From positions 1 through 35,925 of IMG/VR virus record IMGVR_UViG_3300030222_000025: a stretch of DNA of 35,925 bases; one strand, 5' to 3'. The notes under the pieces are model-generated. The model was not told where the DNA came from and ran no database searches. It worked only from the letters and a program-made list of their open reading frames with translations. The DNA is from a virus. The translations under genes and the position numbers were made by a program. This document shows, piece by piece, positions 7,469 through 15,333 of the stretch (position 1 is the stretch's first letter; the number at the start of each line of letters is the position of its first letter).

Positions 7469-7719
7469 AAATCCGCACCACCCTGATACTCAATCAGCTT
7501 TCGCTGGAGCTGCGCGTAGTCCAGGACATCCATCTCCTCGATCACCTCACGCGGCTGCTCGGTGAGGGACATAAGCAGATGGATTTCCTGTTCGCCGGGA
7601 TCCTTGGACGCCTTCCCGGCCGCGAGTTGATCCCGCACCTTCATGCGCCGGATAGAGACGCTTTCAATCGTGCGGCCGTCGACAGTAACCGGGTGCTGCA
7701 GAGTAATGCTGTCTCGCAT
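7438..7719 (-). CDS. E: gpE tail assembly chaperone
   Basis: The 93-aa product matches the short P2 gpE/phage tail assembly family: ITLQHPVTVDGRTIESVSIRRMKVRDQL, then a helical part ending LDYAQLQRKLIEY. These proteins coat the tape measure during tail assembly and are not in the mature tail. ATG 7719 has AGGAG seven bases upstream. The gene lies between the tail tube and the tape measure and ends in the region where the -1 frame E' opens. Confidence 0.85.
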   Translation of the reverse strand: MRDSITLQHPVTVDGRTIESVSIRRMKVRDQLAAGKASKDPGEQEIHLLMSLTEQPREVIEEMDVLDYAQLQRKLIEYQGGADFLKRISDETS

Positions 7720-7729
7720 TGCATTGCTC

Positions 7730-8233
7730 CTAAATGCCCAGCGCACGGCGGGTAGCCGCAAGCTGATCCACACCATCGACGACACGCACCATGGTTTCCA
7801 CATCGACCTCAGCGACGGGCACTTCATTGATCGTGACCTTGAGGTAGGAAGCGGTGAGCATGAGCTTCTGGGTGCCGCGCTGTCCCCGCTGCCAGGACCC
7901 GGGGTCGGTCGCCTTCACCAGACAGCGCGTCGAATACACGACACTCTCAGTACCGCTGCCGTCGGCAGCGGCCTGGGCCCCTCGGAGGGTGATTGGCACG
8001 TTGTTCTGCCCGATGTAGCGGTACAGCAGAGCATTGTACTCGCCGAAGGTGAGCTCAAACTCCAGCTTCTCCACAGAGCCCATGTCCACGTCGACCGGCG
8101 CAGCCATGCCGCCAGCGTGATACTCCTCGGTGAGAAGCGCCAAAGAAGGCGGCGTCCCCTCAGTGATCTTCCCGGCCCAGCCGAAGCCATCGATGAAAGC
8201 CGTGAAGTTGGTCAGTGTTTTCGGCAATGCCAT
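7730..8233 (-). CDS. FII: Major tail tube protein (P2 FII family)
   Basis: The 167-aa product has the length and beta-rich pattern of P2 FII: MALPKTLTNFTAFIDGFGWAGKI, then MGSVEKLEFELTFGEYNALLYRYIGQNNVPITLRGA, and a C-terminal KLMLTASYLKVTINEVPVAEVDV. It forms the inner tube of the contractile tail. It is 66 bases downstream of the sheath gene and 10 bases upstream of E. Confidence 0.93.
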   Translation of the reverse strand: MALPKTLTNFTAFIDGFGWAGKITEGTPPSLALLTEEYHAGGMAAPVDVDMGSVEKLEFELTFGEYNALLYRYIGQNNVPITLRGAQAAADGSGTESVVYSTRCLVKATDPGSWQRGQRGTQKLMLTASYLKVTINEVPVAEVDVETMVRVVDGVDQLAATRRALGI

Positions 8234-8299
8234 GCCGGTCTCCTTTGATCTGCTGCCTGGTCAGGCTGCGGTGTCAGTCAGAGGGTTTTCATCGCAGCG

Positions 8300-9712
8300 T
8301 CAGGCTGCCTCGAGAACCTGCTGAACAAGGGTTTCGTAGTAACCGGCGTTGCGATGCGCGCGGAACGTCAACCGCTCAAGCGGTGCCGGCGGCTCGATGT
8401 CGAAATCGAGCGTCAGCTTGCCAGCCATCATCTCCGCCTGGGTGTTCAGTTCCGGGTCGAGCCAGACACGGCCGCCAAGGATCGCACCACGCGCCTGAAG
8501 CGTGCGCAGGTAAGCCTGAACGCTCTCCTGGATGTCGATCACCAGCTGAGCGGAGAACGGCCGGTCCATGGCCCAGAGGAATGCCTGCTCCACCGAGTCA
8601 TAGATGACGTCGGCCGTGCGGCGGACACTGAGGAAAGCCCAGTGCGGATCGCTCGAACAGGTGCGGTTGCCCCAGAGCCGGTAGCCTTCCTTCTGCACGA
8701 TGGTGGCGACTTCGTTCTCGTTGAGCAGATTGGCGACCGTATTGGGATCCGACATGTTGAAGTCCACCGGCCGCGCGATACCGACGACGCCGTTTAGCAC
8801 CTGGTTGGACGGCGACCACCAGAAGCCACGCTCATTATCGAGCGCGGCCTGGCGACCCGCCGCCCGACCGGACGCCGGCTGAGCCACTGCAGCCTGGGCT
8901 TCCGTGTCGTAGACCATGACATGCGGATCGATCACGAAAATGCGGGAGGATCCCCAATCCTCACGATAGGAGATCGCAGCCGCGTCGTTCGTGTTGGGCC
9001 CGTCGGCAAAAACCGTACCCCGCAACCGCTCGGCGATGCCCAGCAGTTCCGCCACCACCGGGTTTGCGGTAGCTCCGGTGGTCGCTGTTGCGCTGGCGCC
9101 GGTCCCATCGCCGGCAATCGAGATGGTCGGCTCCGAGGTGTAGCCATAGCCGGCCTTCGTGAGAGAGATGCCGGTCACCACGCCGCTTTCAATCGTCGCC
9201 GTAGCTTCCGCACCCTGACCGCCGCCCCCGGAGAAGCTGACAGTCGCGGTCGTGTAGGCGGATCCGCCAGCATCGATGGAGATCGAGGCAACACCCACGG
9301 GCCGCACCGACGTGAAACCGGGCGCGATCAGGATCCGCGGCGTTACCTTCACCTCGGATTGAGCGGACAGCAGCGCATGTACACCGGTGAAGGCGGCACC
9401 ATCACCGATGATGTTGGACATGGTCTCGTTGATGTCCGCACCTTCCTCGACACGGACCACAACCACCATGGCCCCGGTCTGGTCAAAGATCGCATCCACG
9501 GCATCCTTGAGAGTGCCGTCTGTGCCGAGATCAACGGCCTTTCGCTGCTGACCCGCCAGAAGCACGGGCGTGTTGAGCGGGAAGGTCGCGGCCTTCGCGG
9601 CCGGAGCAGTTCCGATCAAGCCGATGACGCCTGAGCGCACGGTCTGAATCGGACGGATACCATCATCGATCTCAACGACCTCGATGCCATGCAGGAACTG
9701 TAGTTCAGCCAT
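8300..9712 (-). CDS. FI: Contractile tail sheath protein (P2 FI family) with inserted domain
   Basis: The 470-aa product is a tail sheath protein: N-terminal HGIEVVEIDDGIRPIQTVRSGVIGLIGTAP and a C-terminal half with LNGVVGIARPVDF, RLWGNRTCSSDP and LLVxDIQESVQ-type blocks. It is about 75 residues longer than P2 FI. The excess is a Gly/Ser/Thr-rich beta segment at about residues 137-216, with two units of the form GxAYTTATVSFSGGGG and AGYGYTSEPTISIAGDG. This falls where sheath proteins expose surface domains. I infer a decoration domain on the outer face of the tail. Confidence 0.93.
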   Translation of the reverse strand: MAELQFLHGIEVVEIDDGIRPIQTVRSGVIGLIGTAPAAKAATFPLNTPVLLAGQQRKAVDLGTDGTLKDAVDAIFDQTGAMVVVVRVEEGADINETMSNIIGDGAAFTGVHALLSAQSEVKVTPRILIAPGFTSVRPVGVASISIDAGGSAYTTATVSFSGGGGQGAEATATIESGVVTGISLTKAGYGYTSEPTISIAGDGTGASATATTGATANPVVAELLGIAERLRGTVFADGPNTNDAAAISYREDWGSSRIFVIDPHVMVYDTEAQAAVAQPASGRAAGRQAALDNERGFWWSPSNQVLNGVVGIARPVDFNMSDPNTVANLLNENEVATIVQKEGYRLWGNRTCSSDPHWAFLSVRRTADVIYDSVEQAFLWAMDRPFSAQLVIDIQESVQAYLRTLQARGAILGGRVWLDPELNTQAEMMAGKLTLDFDIEPPAPLERLTFRAHRNAGYYETLVQQVLEAA

Positions 9713-9723
9713 TTCAGTCTCCT

Positions 9724-10722
9724 CTAAGAACCAAACTCGACAATTGCGACGAAACCATCTTTGCCGTTGTAATCACCGGTGTATGAGCCCCCTGCGCCCA
9801 CGACCACCGAGAACTCTTCACCGCCTTGCAGATCAACCTGCTTGATGACCAGGCCGCCTGCCCCGCCACTGGATCCGGTTGTAGTGCCACCCCCAAGGCT
9901 ACCGATCTCACCATGCCCACCTGGAGCACCCATGCCGGGCAAGTTGAGATCACCGCCCGACGCTCCGCCGGGGGCACCCGGGTTCACGTGATCAACATTC
10001 AACGCACCGCCGCCGCCGCCATCGCCGCCGCCGGCAGTAAGAAGAAGCCCCCCGGTTCCAGCTGTTTGCGTGACCGTGGTGCTGCTGCCAGCGTTCGCAA
10101 AACCATTGCCTTCATCATTGTTGCCAGCGCCGCCACCACCTGCGGCCACCATCCAAACCCGAGTAACACCGGCGAGAGGGACATAGGTTGCGTCCACTGT
10201 GAAAACGCGAAGATTTGGCGCTCCGGCCAGACCTGCAATTGCAGTCGCAACAAAAGCGGTCGTTGCCAGTTGGGTTGTGTCCGTGCCCTGAGAAGCGGTT
10301 GGCGCTGTCGGTACGCCAGTCAAGGCCGGCGATGCCAGTGGGGCTTTCTGCGATAGAAGCGTCATCACCGTGGTCGCGAAATTGGGATCATCACCCAATG
10401 CCGCAGCCAACTCATTCAGTGTGTCCAAAGTCGCGGGAGGCGCGTTGAGAATGGTCTCAACTGCGGCCTGCACAAATGCTGTTGTCGCGAGGCGCGTGCT
10501 GTCAGTGCCGGGAGCAGGCGTTGGAGCTTCAGGCGACCCGGTAAACGTGGGGCTGTCGACGGGCGCTCGCAGCTCCACTTCCTGCTTGAGATAGGCGGTG
10601 CGGTTTGCCAGCTGCTTGGCTTGGGTGTTGGAAAGTCCATCAGGACCGCCGACAACCGGATCGGTTGTCTCGATCTGATAGATACCGAGCTCATAGAGCG
10701 CCTGCTCAGAGAGATTGGCCAT
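9724..10722 (-). CDS. Tail fibre protein with glycine-rich receptor-binding tip
   Basis: The 332-aa product begins with a Mu/P2-type attachment region (LGIYQIETTDPVVGGPDGLSNTQAKQLANRTAYL). Two fibre repeats of the form TFTGxPxAPTxxxGTDSTxLATTAFV follow at about residues 57-155. The C-terminal 150 residues are strongly Gly-rich (AAGGGGAG, GGGDGGGGG, GAPGGASGG), like polyglycine adhesin tips of some short fibre systems. It should bind the host receptor. ATG 10722 is preceded by GGGG; it overlaps the end of gene I by 17 bases. No fibre-assembly chaperone gene follows; the sheath gene starts 11 bases later. Confidence 0.9.
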   Translation of the reverse strand: MANLSEQALYELGIYQIETTDPVVGGPDGLSNTQAKQLANRTAYLKQEVELRAPVDSPTFTGSPEAPTPAPGTDSTRLATTAFVQAAVETILNAPPATLDTLNELAAALGDDPNFATTVMTLLSQKAPLASPALTGVPTAPTASQGTDTTQLATTAFVATAIAGLAGAPNLRVFTVDATYVPLAGVTRVWMVAAGGGGAGNNDEGNGFANAGSSTTVTQTAGTGGLLLTAGGGDGGGGGALNVDHVNPGAPGGASGGDLNLPGMGAPGGHGEIGSLGGGTTTGSSGGAGGLVIKQVDLQGGEEFSVVVGAGGSYTGDYNGKDGFVAIVEFGS

Positions 10723-11281
10723 CAATTACCCCGTGTGTGAAGGAGCCGTCATAGGTGATGGCGGCGTTATGGGTGTTGAGCGCGCGGTCGTACCGCAAGG
10801 CGTAGAGCTCACAGGCCTCCCTCTGGACGCGCTCGATGATTGTCTTGATCTGGGCCGCCTGCCGGATCGACACCGGCGACAGCATGTTCACCGTGTAGTA
10901 GGCCCAGTGCTCAAACTCGCTGTAGAAGTGCGTCCCGCGGTACTGCACACGACCGTCATAGCGTTTGGCATCTAGGCCTTCGGTGATCTCCACCTCGCCG
11001 TAACCTGTCGCGCGCAGGGCATCGCGTATGGCGCCGGCTGTGCCTTTCTTCCGGTGGATGGAGATCGATGCAGCTATGGCCGTGCGCTTATCGGCTTCCG
11101 GCCACTCGTCGTCCCAGAAGTCCACGCTGTAGGCCCAGGCAAGCCAGGGAAGCAGTGCTGCCGGGCAGGCTTGCGGATCCCAAAGCACATCGATGGGGAC
11201 CGGAATCGACAGGGCATCGCTGATCGCTTCAGCGGCCGCGTTTTCCAGCGGAGTCGAGTTGGGCGGCAGGAGATGGGTCAT
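10706..11281 (-). CDS. I: Tail protein I (P2 gpI baseplate)
   Basis: The 191-aa product matches P2 gpI: LLPPNSTPLENAAAEAISDAL at the start, then DPQACPAALLPWLAWAYSVDFWDDEW, and HRKKGTAGAIRDALRATGYG. It is a baseplate wedge component that links to the tail fibre, encoded directly downstream. ATG 11281 overlaps the stop of J by ATGA. Confidence 0.94.
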   Translation of the reverse strand: MTHLLPPNSTPLENAAAEAISDALSIPVPIDVLWDPQACPAALLPWLAWAYSVDFWDDEWPEADKRTAIAASISIHRKKGTAGAIRDALRATGYGEVEITEGLDAKRYDGRVQYRGTHFYSEFEHWAYYTVNMLSPVSIRQAAQIKTIIERVQREACELYALRYDRALNTHNAAITYDGSFTHGVIDGQSL

Positions 11282-12261
11282 GAGGCCACCTCTGATGTCA
11301 CCTCAATGGCGGTGACGTATGCTGTCTGAAGCTGAGATGGCTCCACATCGGCAGCAGGCTGCACCAGCCGCACTTTCTCGACACCCTCAACCGTCAAAGC
11401 CGCCTTCAGCCCCGACTCCGTCACTCGCCGGCCGATACGGTGCTGCGCGGCCGCATACGCTTCGACAGCAGCACGGGCGGCGGCTTCAATCAGCGGTGCC
11501 TCAGGCCCATCGGACACCTCGAGAATGGCTTCGATGCCATAGGTAACAACCCCTACCGGCTGCACGATCACAGTGTCGGTGAGCGGCCGCACATGTTCGG
11601 ACGTGAGATGCGCGGAAACCGCATCCAGGACACTCTGCGCTGGCGTGCCATCACCATCCCACCCCATCACCGCTACGGTGACTTCTCCCGGGTTGGTCTG
11701 CACCGCTTCAATGTCCTTGACGGCTGCAGCCGCGCCGTCGGCGTCAAAGGCATATGAAATCATGACCATGCCAGGCTCAGTCGCCGCGACGGAGACCGAC
11801 ACAGGCGTTTCGCCGGCGGACAGGCCGTTGAAGATGTAGCCGCCACGTGGCCCGGCCACAGACATGGCCTCTGGGGACAACTGGACGCGACGCAGGAAGG
11901 CGTCGTCGGCTTCGTGTGTTGGCGGAATTGGAGGCAACGCTCCGGGGTCACCCGGATCCAGCACTAGGCGCTCTACGGCATAGCGCGCGGCGATGTGATC
12001 CAGATCTGAGCCACGTGCAAAAGCAAGCATGACTGACCGGGCCGCATCATTAACCCGCTGCCGGACAAGCATGGCTTCATAGGCGGCCACCTCCAGCAGC
12101 TTGACCGCTGGATCCGACTCCAGAACTCTGGCTGAGAAACCCGGAAAGCGCGTTTCCATCGCCGACAAAAGCGCCTGCTTGCCAGCCTCGAACGAAATCT
12201 CCTCAATGACCTCTGGCTTGGGCAACCTGCCCAGATCAATGACATCGAACCGGGCACTCAT
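11278..12261 (-). CDS. J: Baseplate assembly protein J (P2 gpJ / gp6-like wedge)
   Basis: The 327-aa product matches the baseplate J family, with DAARSVMLAFARGSDLDHIAARYAVERL, DDAFLRRVQLSPEAMSVAGPRGGYIF and GVVTYGIEAILEVSDGPE. It forms the baseplate wedge with W and I. ATG 12261 overlaps the stop of W by ATGA, and its own stop overlaps the start of I in the same way, so W-J-I are likely coupled in translation. Confidence 0.94.
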   Translation of the reverse strand: MSARFDVIDLGRLPKPEVIEEISFEAGKQALLSAMETRFPGFSARVLESDPAVKLLEVAAYEAMLVRQRVNDAARSVMLAFARGSDLDHIAARYAVERLVLDPGDPGALPPIPPTHEADDAFLRRVQLSPEAMSVAGPRGGYIFNGLSAGETPVSVSVAATEPGMVMISYAFDADGAAAAVKDIEAVQTNPGEVTVAVMGWDGDGTPAQSVLDAVSAHLTSEHVRPLTDTVIVQPVGVVTYGIEAILEVSDGPEAPLIEAAARAAVEAYAAAQHRIGRRVTESGLKAALTVEGVEKVRLVQPAADVEPSQLQTAYVTAIEVTSEVAS

Positions 12262-12602
12262 GAGACCACTCCATCAAGAGTGATCTCACGTCCATCAGGC
12301 AGATAGCGGCCACGCACATCGATGGCCAGAGCTCCGGGCGTCGCAGACGTCACGGCCACATAGGTGAGCCGAAATCTGGGCTCCCACCTGTCAAGGGCCT
12401 CGGCGACTGCGGCAAAGACTTCGACGATCAGGCTGTCGTCGATGGGAGCGTCGATGAATTCAAACAGACGAGAGCCATAGTCCCGCACCATGACGCGCGT
12501 ACCGACCGGTGTCGTCAGAATATCCCTGACCGACTGCCACAGGTGCCCGAGGTCATCGAGCGCCTGACCGGTATCACGATTCATGCCGAGGGTGCCGGGC
12601 AT
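12258..12602 (-). CDS. W: Baseplate protein W (GPW/gp25 family)
   Basis: The 114-aa product has the gp25-type core: DLGHLWQSVRDILTTPVGTRVMVRDYGSRLFEFIDAP, a helix with AEALDRWEPRF, and a C-terminal beta hairpin. It is the lysozyme-like wedge initiator of contractile tails. ATG 12602 lies three bases after the upstream gene, with GGAGAAGG upstream. A second ATG at 12584 is possible. Confidence 0.92.
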   Translation of the reverse strand: MPGTLGMNRDTGQALDDLGHLWQSVRDILTTPVGTRVMVRDYGSRLFEFIDAPIDDSLIVEVFAAVAEALDRWEPRFRLTYVAVTSATPGALAIDVRGRYLPDGREITLDGVVS

Positions 12603-12605
12603 CGG

Positions 12606-12875
12606 TCAGGCCTTCTCCTCACCGGTCTTTTCAGCCAGCGCTTTCTCGCCGGCATCAGACGAACCAGGAGCAGCATTCCGCCCGCGTTCCGCGCCGACCT
12701 TCCGGCCTGCCGATTTGGTGGACTTTACGGCGGGCTTCACGGCTCGCTCGCCGCCAGTCAGCTCAATCACCCCGGCCTGCAGCCAGTACTTCGCCTGGCG
12801 CGGGTGCAGGTGGACAGTTGCACCGGCCTTACCGAGACGCGGGGTATCGGCCAGCACCTTGTAATCAGTGGTCAT
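12606..12875 (-). CDS. Small phage protein of unknown function (89 aa)
   Basis: The product starts MTTDYKVLADTPRLGKAGATVHLHPRQAKYWLQAGVIE, then becomes a Lys/Ala/Glu-rich, probably disordered tail. The first half resembles short conserved proteins found next to baseplate V genes in Mu-like prophages; its role is unknown. AAGGAG lies six bases before ATG 12875. It sits between V and W, where a structural or assembly role in the baseplate is plausible but not shown. Confidence 0.75.
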   Translation of the reverse strand: MTTDYKVLADTPRLGKAGATVHLHPRQAKYWLQAGVIELTGGERAVKPAVKSTKSAGRKVGAERGRNAAPGSSDAGEKALAEKTGEEKA

Positions 12876-12885
12876 GGTTGCTCCT

Positions 12886-13443
12886 TCAGGCTGCATGAAC
12901 GATCTCCGACCCCTCTTCGATGATGCCGTTGAGGCCGGCACTGGACCCTGCGGTGATCCGCACCTTGTCGCCGATGCGGGCGACGCGCGGCCCGCCCGCT
13001 GCCCCAAGGTCGACCTTCTCGGCTTCAACGATGGCGGTCTTGCTTTTGACCAGGACGGTGCCCTGCGGCGTGGCCAGGTCGATGGTGAGCACATGCGCCG
13101 CCCGGTCGTACTCAACTGACGCGCCGTCCGCGAAAGTGACCCGGCGCTTGTCGGCCGTGTCTGCCGGTGGGGGTGCGGCCGCACGGAAGAGCGCCGGCAG
13201 GGCGACAGCCTGGGCCGTATCGCCACCAGGTGACAGAACCATCACCTGCTCACCCGGCTCGGGAGCCCACCAGGAAACGTCGGTGCCGGCCCGCGCCTCA
13301 ATCCAAGGCACCCAGTCCGTCCTGATCTCAGCGATCTGCACGCGGATCCGTGCGTTCGCGTAGTCCACATCGCTTACCGTGCCGATCCGGATGAGGTTGG
13401 CGACAAGACGTGAGAGTTCTGCCTGGTCAAAACCTGTATCCAT
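12886..13443 (-). CDS. V: Baseplate assembly protein V (P2 gpV spike)
   Basis: The 185-aa product matches the gpV spike family. It has an N-terminal OB fold (LIRIGTVSDVDYANARIRVQI, then VPWIEARAGTDVSWWAPEPGEQVMVLSPGGD). A repetitive beta-strand C terminus follows, of the kind that forms a trimeric beta-helix needle. It punctures the outer membrane on tail contraction. ATG 13443 is favoured by GGAGGG eight bases upstream; a GTG three bases earlier overlaps the upstream stop as GTGA. Confidence 0.93.
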   Translation of the reverse strand: MDTGFDQAELSRLVANLIRIGTVSDVDYANARIRVQIAEIRTDWVPWIEARAGTDVSWWAPEPGEQVMVLSPGGDTAQAVALPALFRAAAPPPADTADKRRVTFADGASVEYDRAAHVLTIDLATPQGTVLVKSKTAIVEAEKVDLGAAGGPRVARIGDKVRITAGSSAGLNGIIEEGSEIVHAA

Positions 13444-13985
13444 CACATCTGCCCTCCGAAGTTCTGGGGCGCATCGCCTTCAAGAGAAGCCGTGACATCC
13501 AAGGATCCAGTGATCTCTTGTTCCGGTGCCTGCTCGAGTGTCTTCGTGGTGAGGCCCAGCCTTGCGGAGTGACACAGGGTGTTGGCAAACATCACCGGTT
13601 CGCTCGCGAGCAACTCAATGCCGGCGCGCGCCTCGGTCGTGCAGCTGATGACCGCATCGCCTAGCTTGTCGTCGGCCCGGAAGGCATCGCGGATCGCATC
13701 AATCAAATCGTCAAAGACAAGTTCACTCTGATCGGCATCCGAGAGCCCCATGAAGCCGCGAATGACCCATCGGGTTTCCTCCTCACCAGCCGTACCGTTG
13801 AGAGGCTTCTCCGAGACACCTTCCCGCCGCACGAACCAGCCGAGAAGTTTGTCGCCTTCAATGTAGAGGGCCTTGAAGGCGCGCTCCTCGACCGCGTAGC
13901 GCTCATAGCTGTGCACGAGACCGATGCCCTCAACCTCATTCAGCTTGGCGATGATTGCGTTACGGATGATTGCCACTTTGGTCAT
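13443..13985 (-). CDS. Mu gp37-like / putative tail terminator or head-tail connector protein
   Basis: The 180-aa product (AIIRNAIIAKLNEVEGIGLVHSYERYAVEERAFKALY, then RWVIRGFMGLSDADQSELVFDDLIDAIRDAFRAD) has the alpha-beta pattern of tail-terminator or neck proteins that follow gp36-like genes in Mu-type phages. The assignment rests mainly on its place between a gp10-like protein and V. ATG 13985 has the minimal ATGA overlap with the upstream gene. Confidence 0.65.
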   Translation of the reverse strand: MTKVAIIRNAIIAKLNEVEGIGLVHSYERYAVEERAFKALYIEGDKLLGWFVRREGVSEKPLNGTAGEEETRWVIRGFMGLSDADQSELVFDDLIDAIRDAFRADDKLGDAVISCTTEARAGIELLASEPVMFANTLCHSARLGLTTKTLEQAPEQEITGSLDVTASLEGDAPQNFGGQM

Positions 13986-14506
13986 TTGGCACCCTCCGCA
14001 ATAATGCGGGTGGTCATACGAGCAGCTGCATTGGCGAAGATCCGCTGCACCTGAGAGCCTGTACTCTCGAGAGCCTTACCCAACATGTGCGCGCCCGCCG
14101 TGCCCTTGCGGGCGATCTTGCGGGCGATGGCGAAGCCGGCACCGCGCGCCTCCTCGGGGCTTAGGCCGAGCTTGGCCTGCGCCCACTCGGCAAGCGGCTG
14201 CACCGGCGGCATGTGCGGCCGGGTGCCGAACTCGACGGGTGCCGCATAGTTGAGCGGCGATCCGACAACGCCGATCACCCCATCAGGGGCGGCACGCGGG
14301 GTACGGGCCGAGATCGATCCGCGCAGCCCGCCGCCGCTGCCGACACCAATGGGCGTGTTTTCCTGTGCCTCGCGCTGGATCAGCAGGGAGGCTTCCCAGG
14401 CGGCTCGGGTGAGCTCTTCCGTGGCGATCTCAGGCGCGCGCTCGAAGGCATCGACCACCTGGGCGGCCGACTGCAGATTCACATGGAGTTCAAGTCCCAC
14501 AGCCAT
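13982..14506 (-). CDS. HK97 gp10-like neck/tail completion protein
   Basis: The 174-aa product has the gp10/morphogenesis pattern: a helix with RAPEIATEELTRAAWEASLLIQREAQENTP, then GGLRGSISARTP and a beta region GVVGSPLNYAAPVEFGTRPHMPPVQPL. The VEFGTRPH block is characteristic of this family of head-tail joining proteins. ATG 14506 shares one base with the upstream stop (TGATG). A longer open frame upstream lies inside the neighbour gene and is shadow. Confidence 0.82.
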   Translation of the reverse strand: MAVGLELHVNLQSAAQVVDAFERAPEIATEELTRAAWEASLLIQREAQENTPIGVGSGGGLRGSISARTPRAAPDGVIGVVGSPLNYAAPVEFGTRPHMPPVQPLAEWAQAKLGLSPEEARGAGFAIARKIARKGTAGAHMLGKALESTGSQVQRIFANAAARMTTRIIAEGAK

Positions 14507-15162
14507 CAGCGCCGCCTCTGGCTGTGGATGAAGCGGTCGCCGCCTGATGACGCGCCACGATCCATATCCACGACGACTCCGGCCGCCGCGTTGCGCTTGG
14601 GGTCGATGCCCAGATGATCGAGGTAAAGCTGCCGCAGCCGCTTGGCGCGGTTGGCATAGTCTCGGCCCTTGCTGTCCCAGTCGACTGCGTCCGCCTGGAT
14701 CGTCGGGCGCTTGTGGCCGGAGTAGTGACTGGCCATCTGCTCGAGCAAGGCAGCCGCCGCCCAATGGCTCACCGCTTCGCGGTCTGTCTCCGGAATGGTG
14801 TTGTCGCCGAGACCGTTGAGCAGATGCGTGGTCGTAAACAAGACCTGTGCCGCCGTACCTGCAGCCAAGCGCTCATCCATGCGGATCACGTGCCCATTGA
14901 GGGTGAGCTCTGTATGCGATGAGATTGTCCGGCCGCCGTCCTTTACTTGGGAAAGGCGGCTGAAGTCCTGGACCCATGAGGGGGGCAGCGCCAGCATTGA
15001 GCTGCCGTCGGCCATGACCTCTTCCAGGAGCACGCGCGGGCGGTCAGCCGAATAGCGAAGCCGGGCCAGTTCGATGGCCCGGTCACGCTGCTCGACCGTG
15101 ACGGTTTCGCCCGTGTCACGGACGAAGTCATCAACCAGGGCCTGATAGTCCGAAAGCGCCAC
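14506..15162 (-). CDS. Head-tail connector-type protein (unknown family)
   Basis: The 218-aa product (GTG start) begins ALSDYQALVDDFVRDTGETVTVEQRDRAIELARLRYSADRP. A central LPPSWVQDFSRLSQ follows, then the helical LLEQMASHYSGHKRPTIQADAVDWDSKGRDYANRAKRLRQLY. The last part resembles the C-terminal helices of gp36-like adaptor proteins of Mu-type phages. AGGA six bases before the GTG supports this start. The frame is open to 15297, but the upstream part looks non-coding. Its position directly after the capsid gene fits a connector role. Confidence 0.6.
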   Translation of the reverse strand: MALSDYQALVDDFVRDTGETVTVEQRDRAIELARLRYSADRPRVLLEEVMADGSSMLALPPSWVQDFSRLSQVKDGGRTISSHTELTLNGHVIRMDERLAAGTAAQVLFTTTHLLNGLGDNTIPETDREAVSHWAAAALLEQMASHYSGHKRPTIQADAVDWDSKGRDYANRAKRLRQLYLDHLGIDPKRNAAAGVVVDMDRGASSGGDRFIHSQRRR

Positions 15163-15333
15163 GATGAGTCCTGTGTGGTGTGTGGTGTGTCTCTGGTCAT
15201 CACCGGCGCGGCATAAGCGGCTGCCACGCCGGCCCCGTGCTTGTGGTGGCTCACCATCCGCTTCCGCTTCAGCGGTGGTGCTGCCGCCCAGGCTCATCTC
15301 AACCTGGGCGGCTGCCTCTCTCGGGGGTAATCG
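15163..15333 (-). other. Intergenic gap after the capsid gene
   Basis: The 171-bp gap between the capsid fusion and the connector gene shows no convincing gene. It has a CA-rich stretch near 15170-15200 and no clear terminator with T-run. No CCGGAA dyad is present. Confidence 0.3.

Noticed and set aside
9808-9822. Possible fourth late dyad (CGAGAACTCTTCACC) before the sheath gene
   Set aside because: Only 10 of 15 positions match and it lies in fibre coding sequence. It is noted as a weak PP candidate only.
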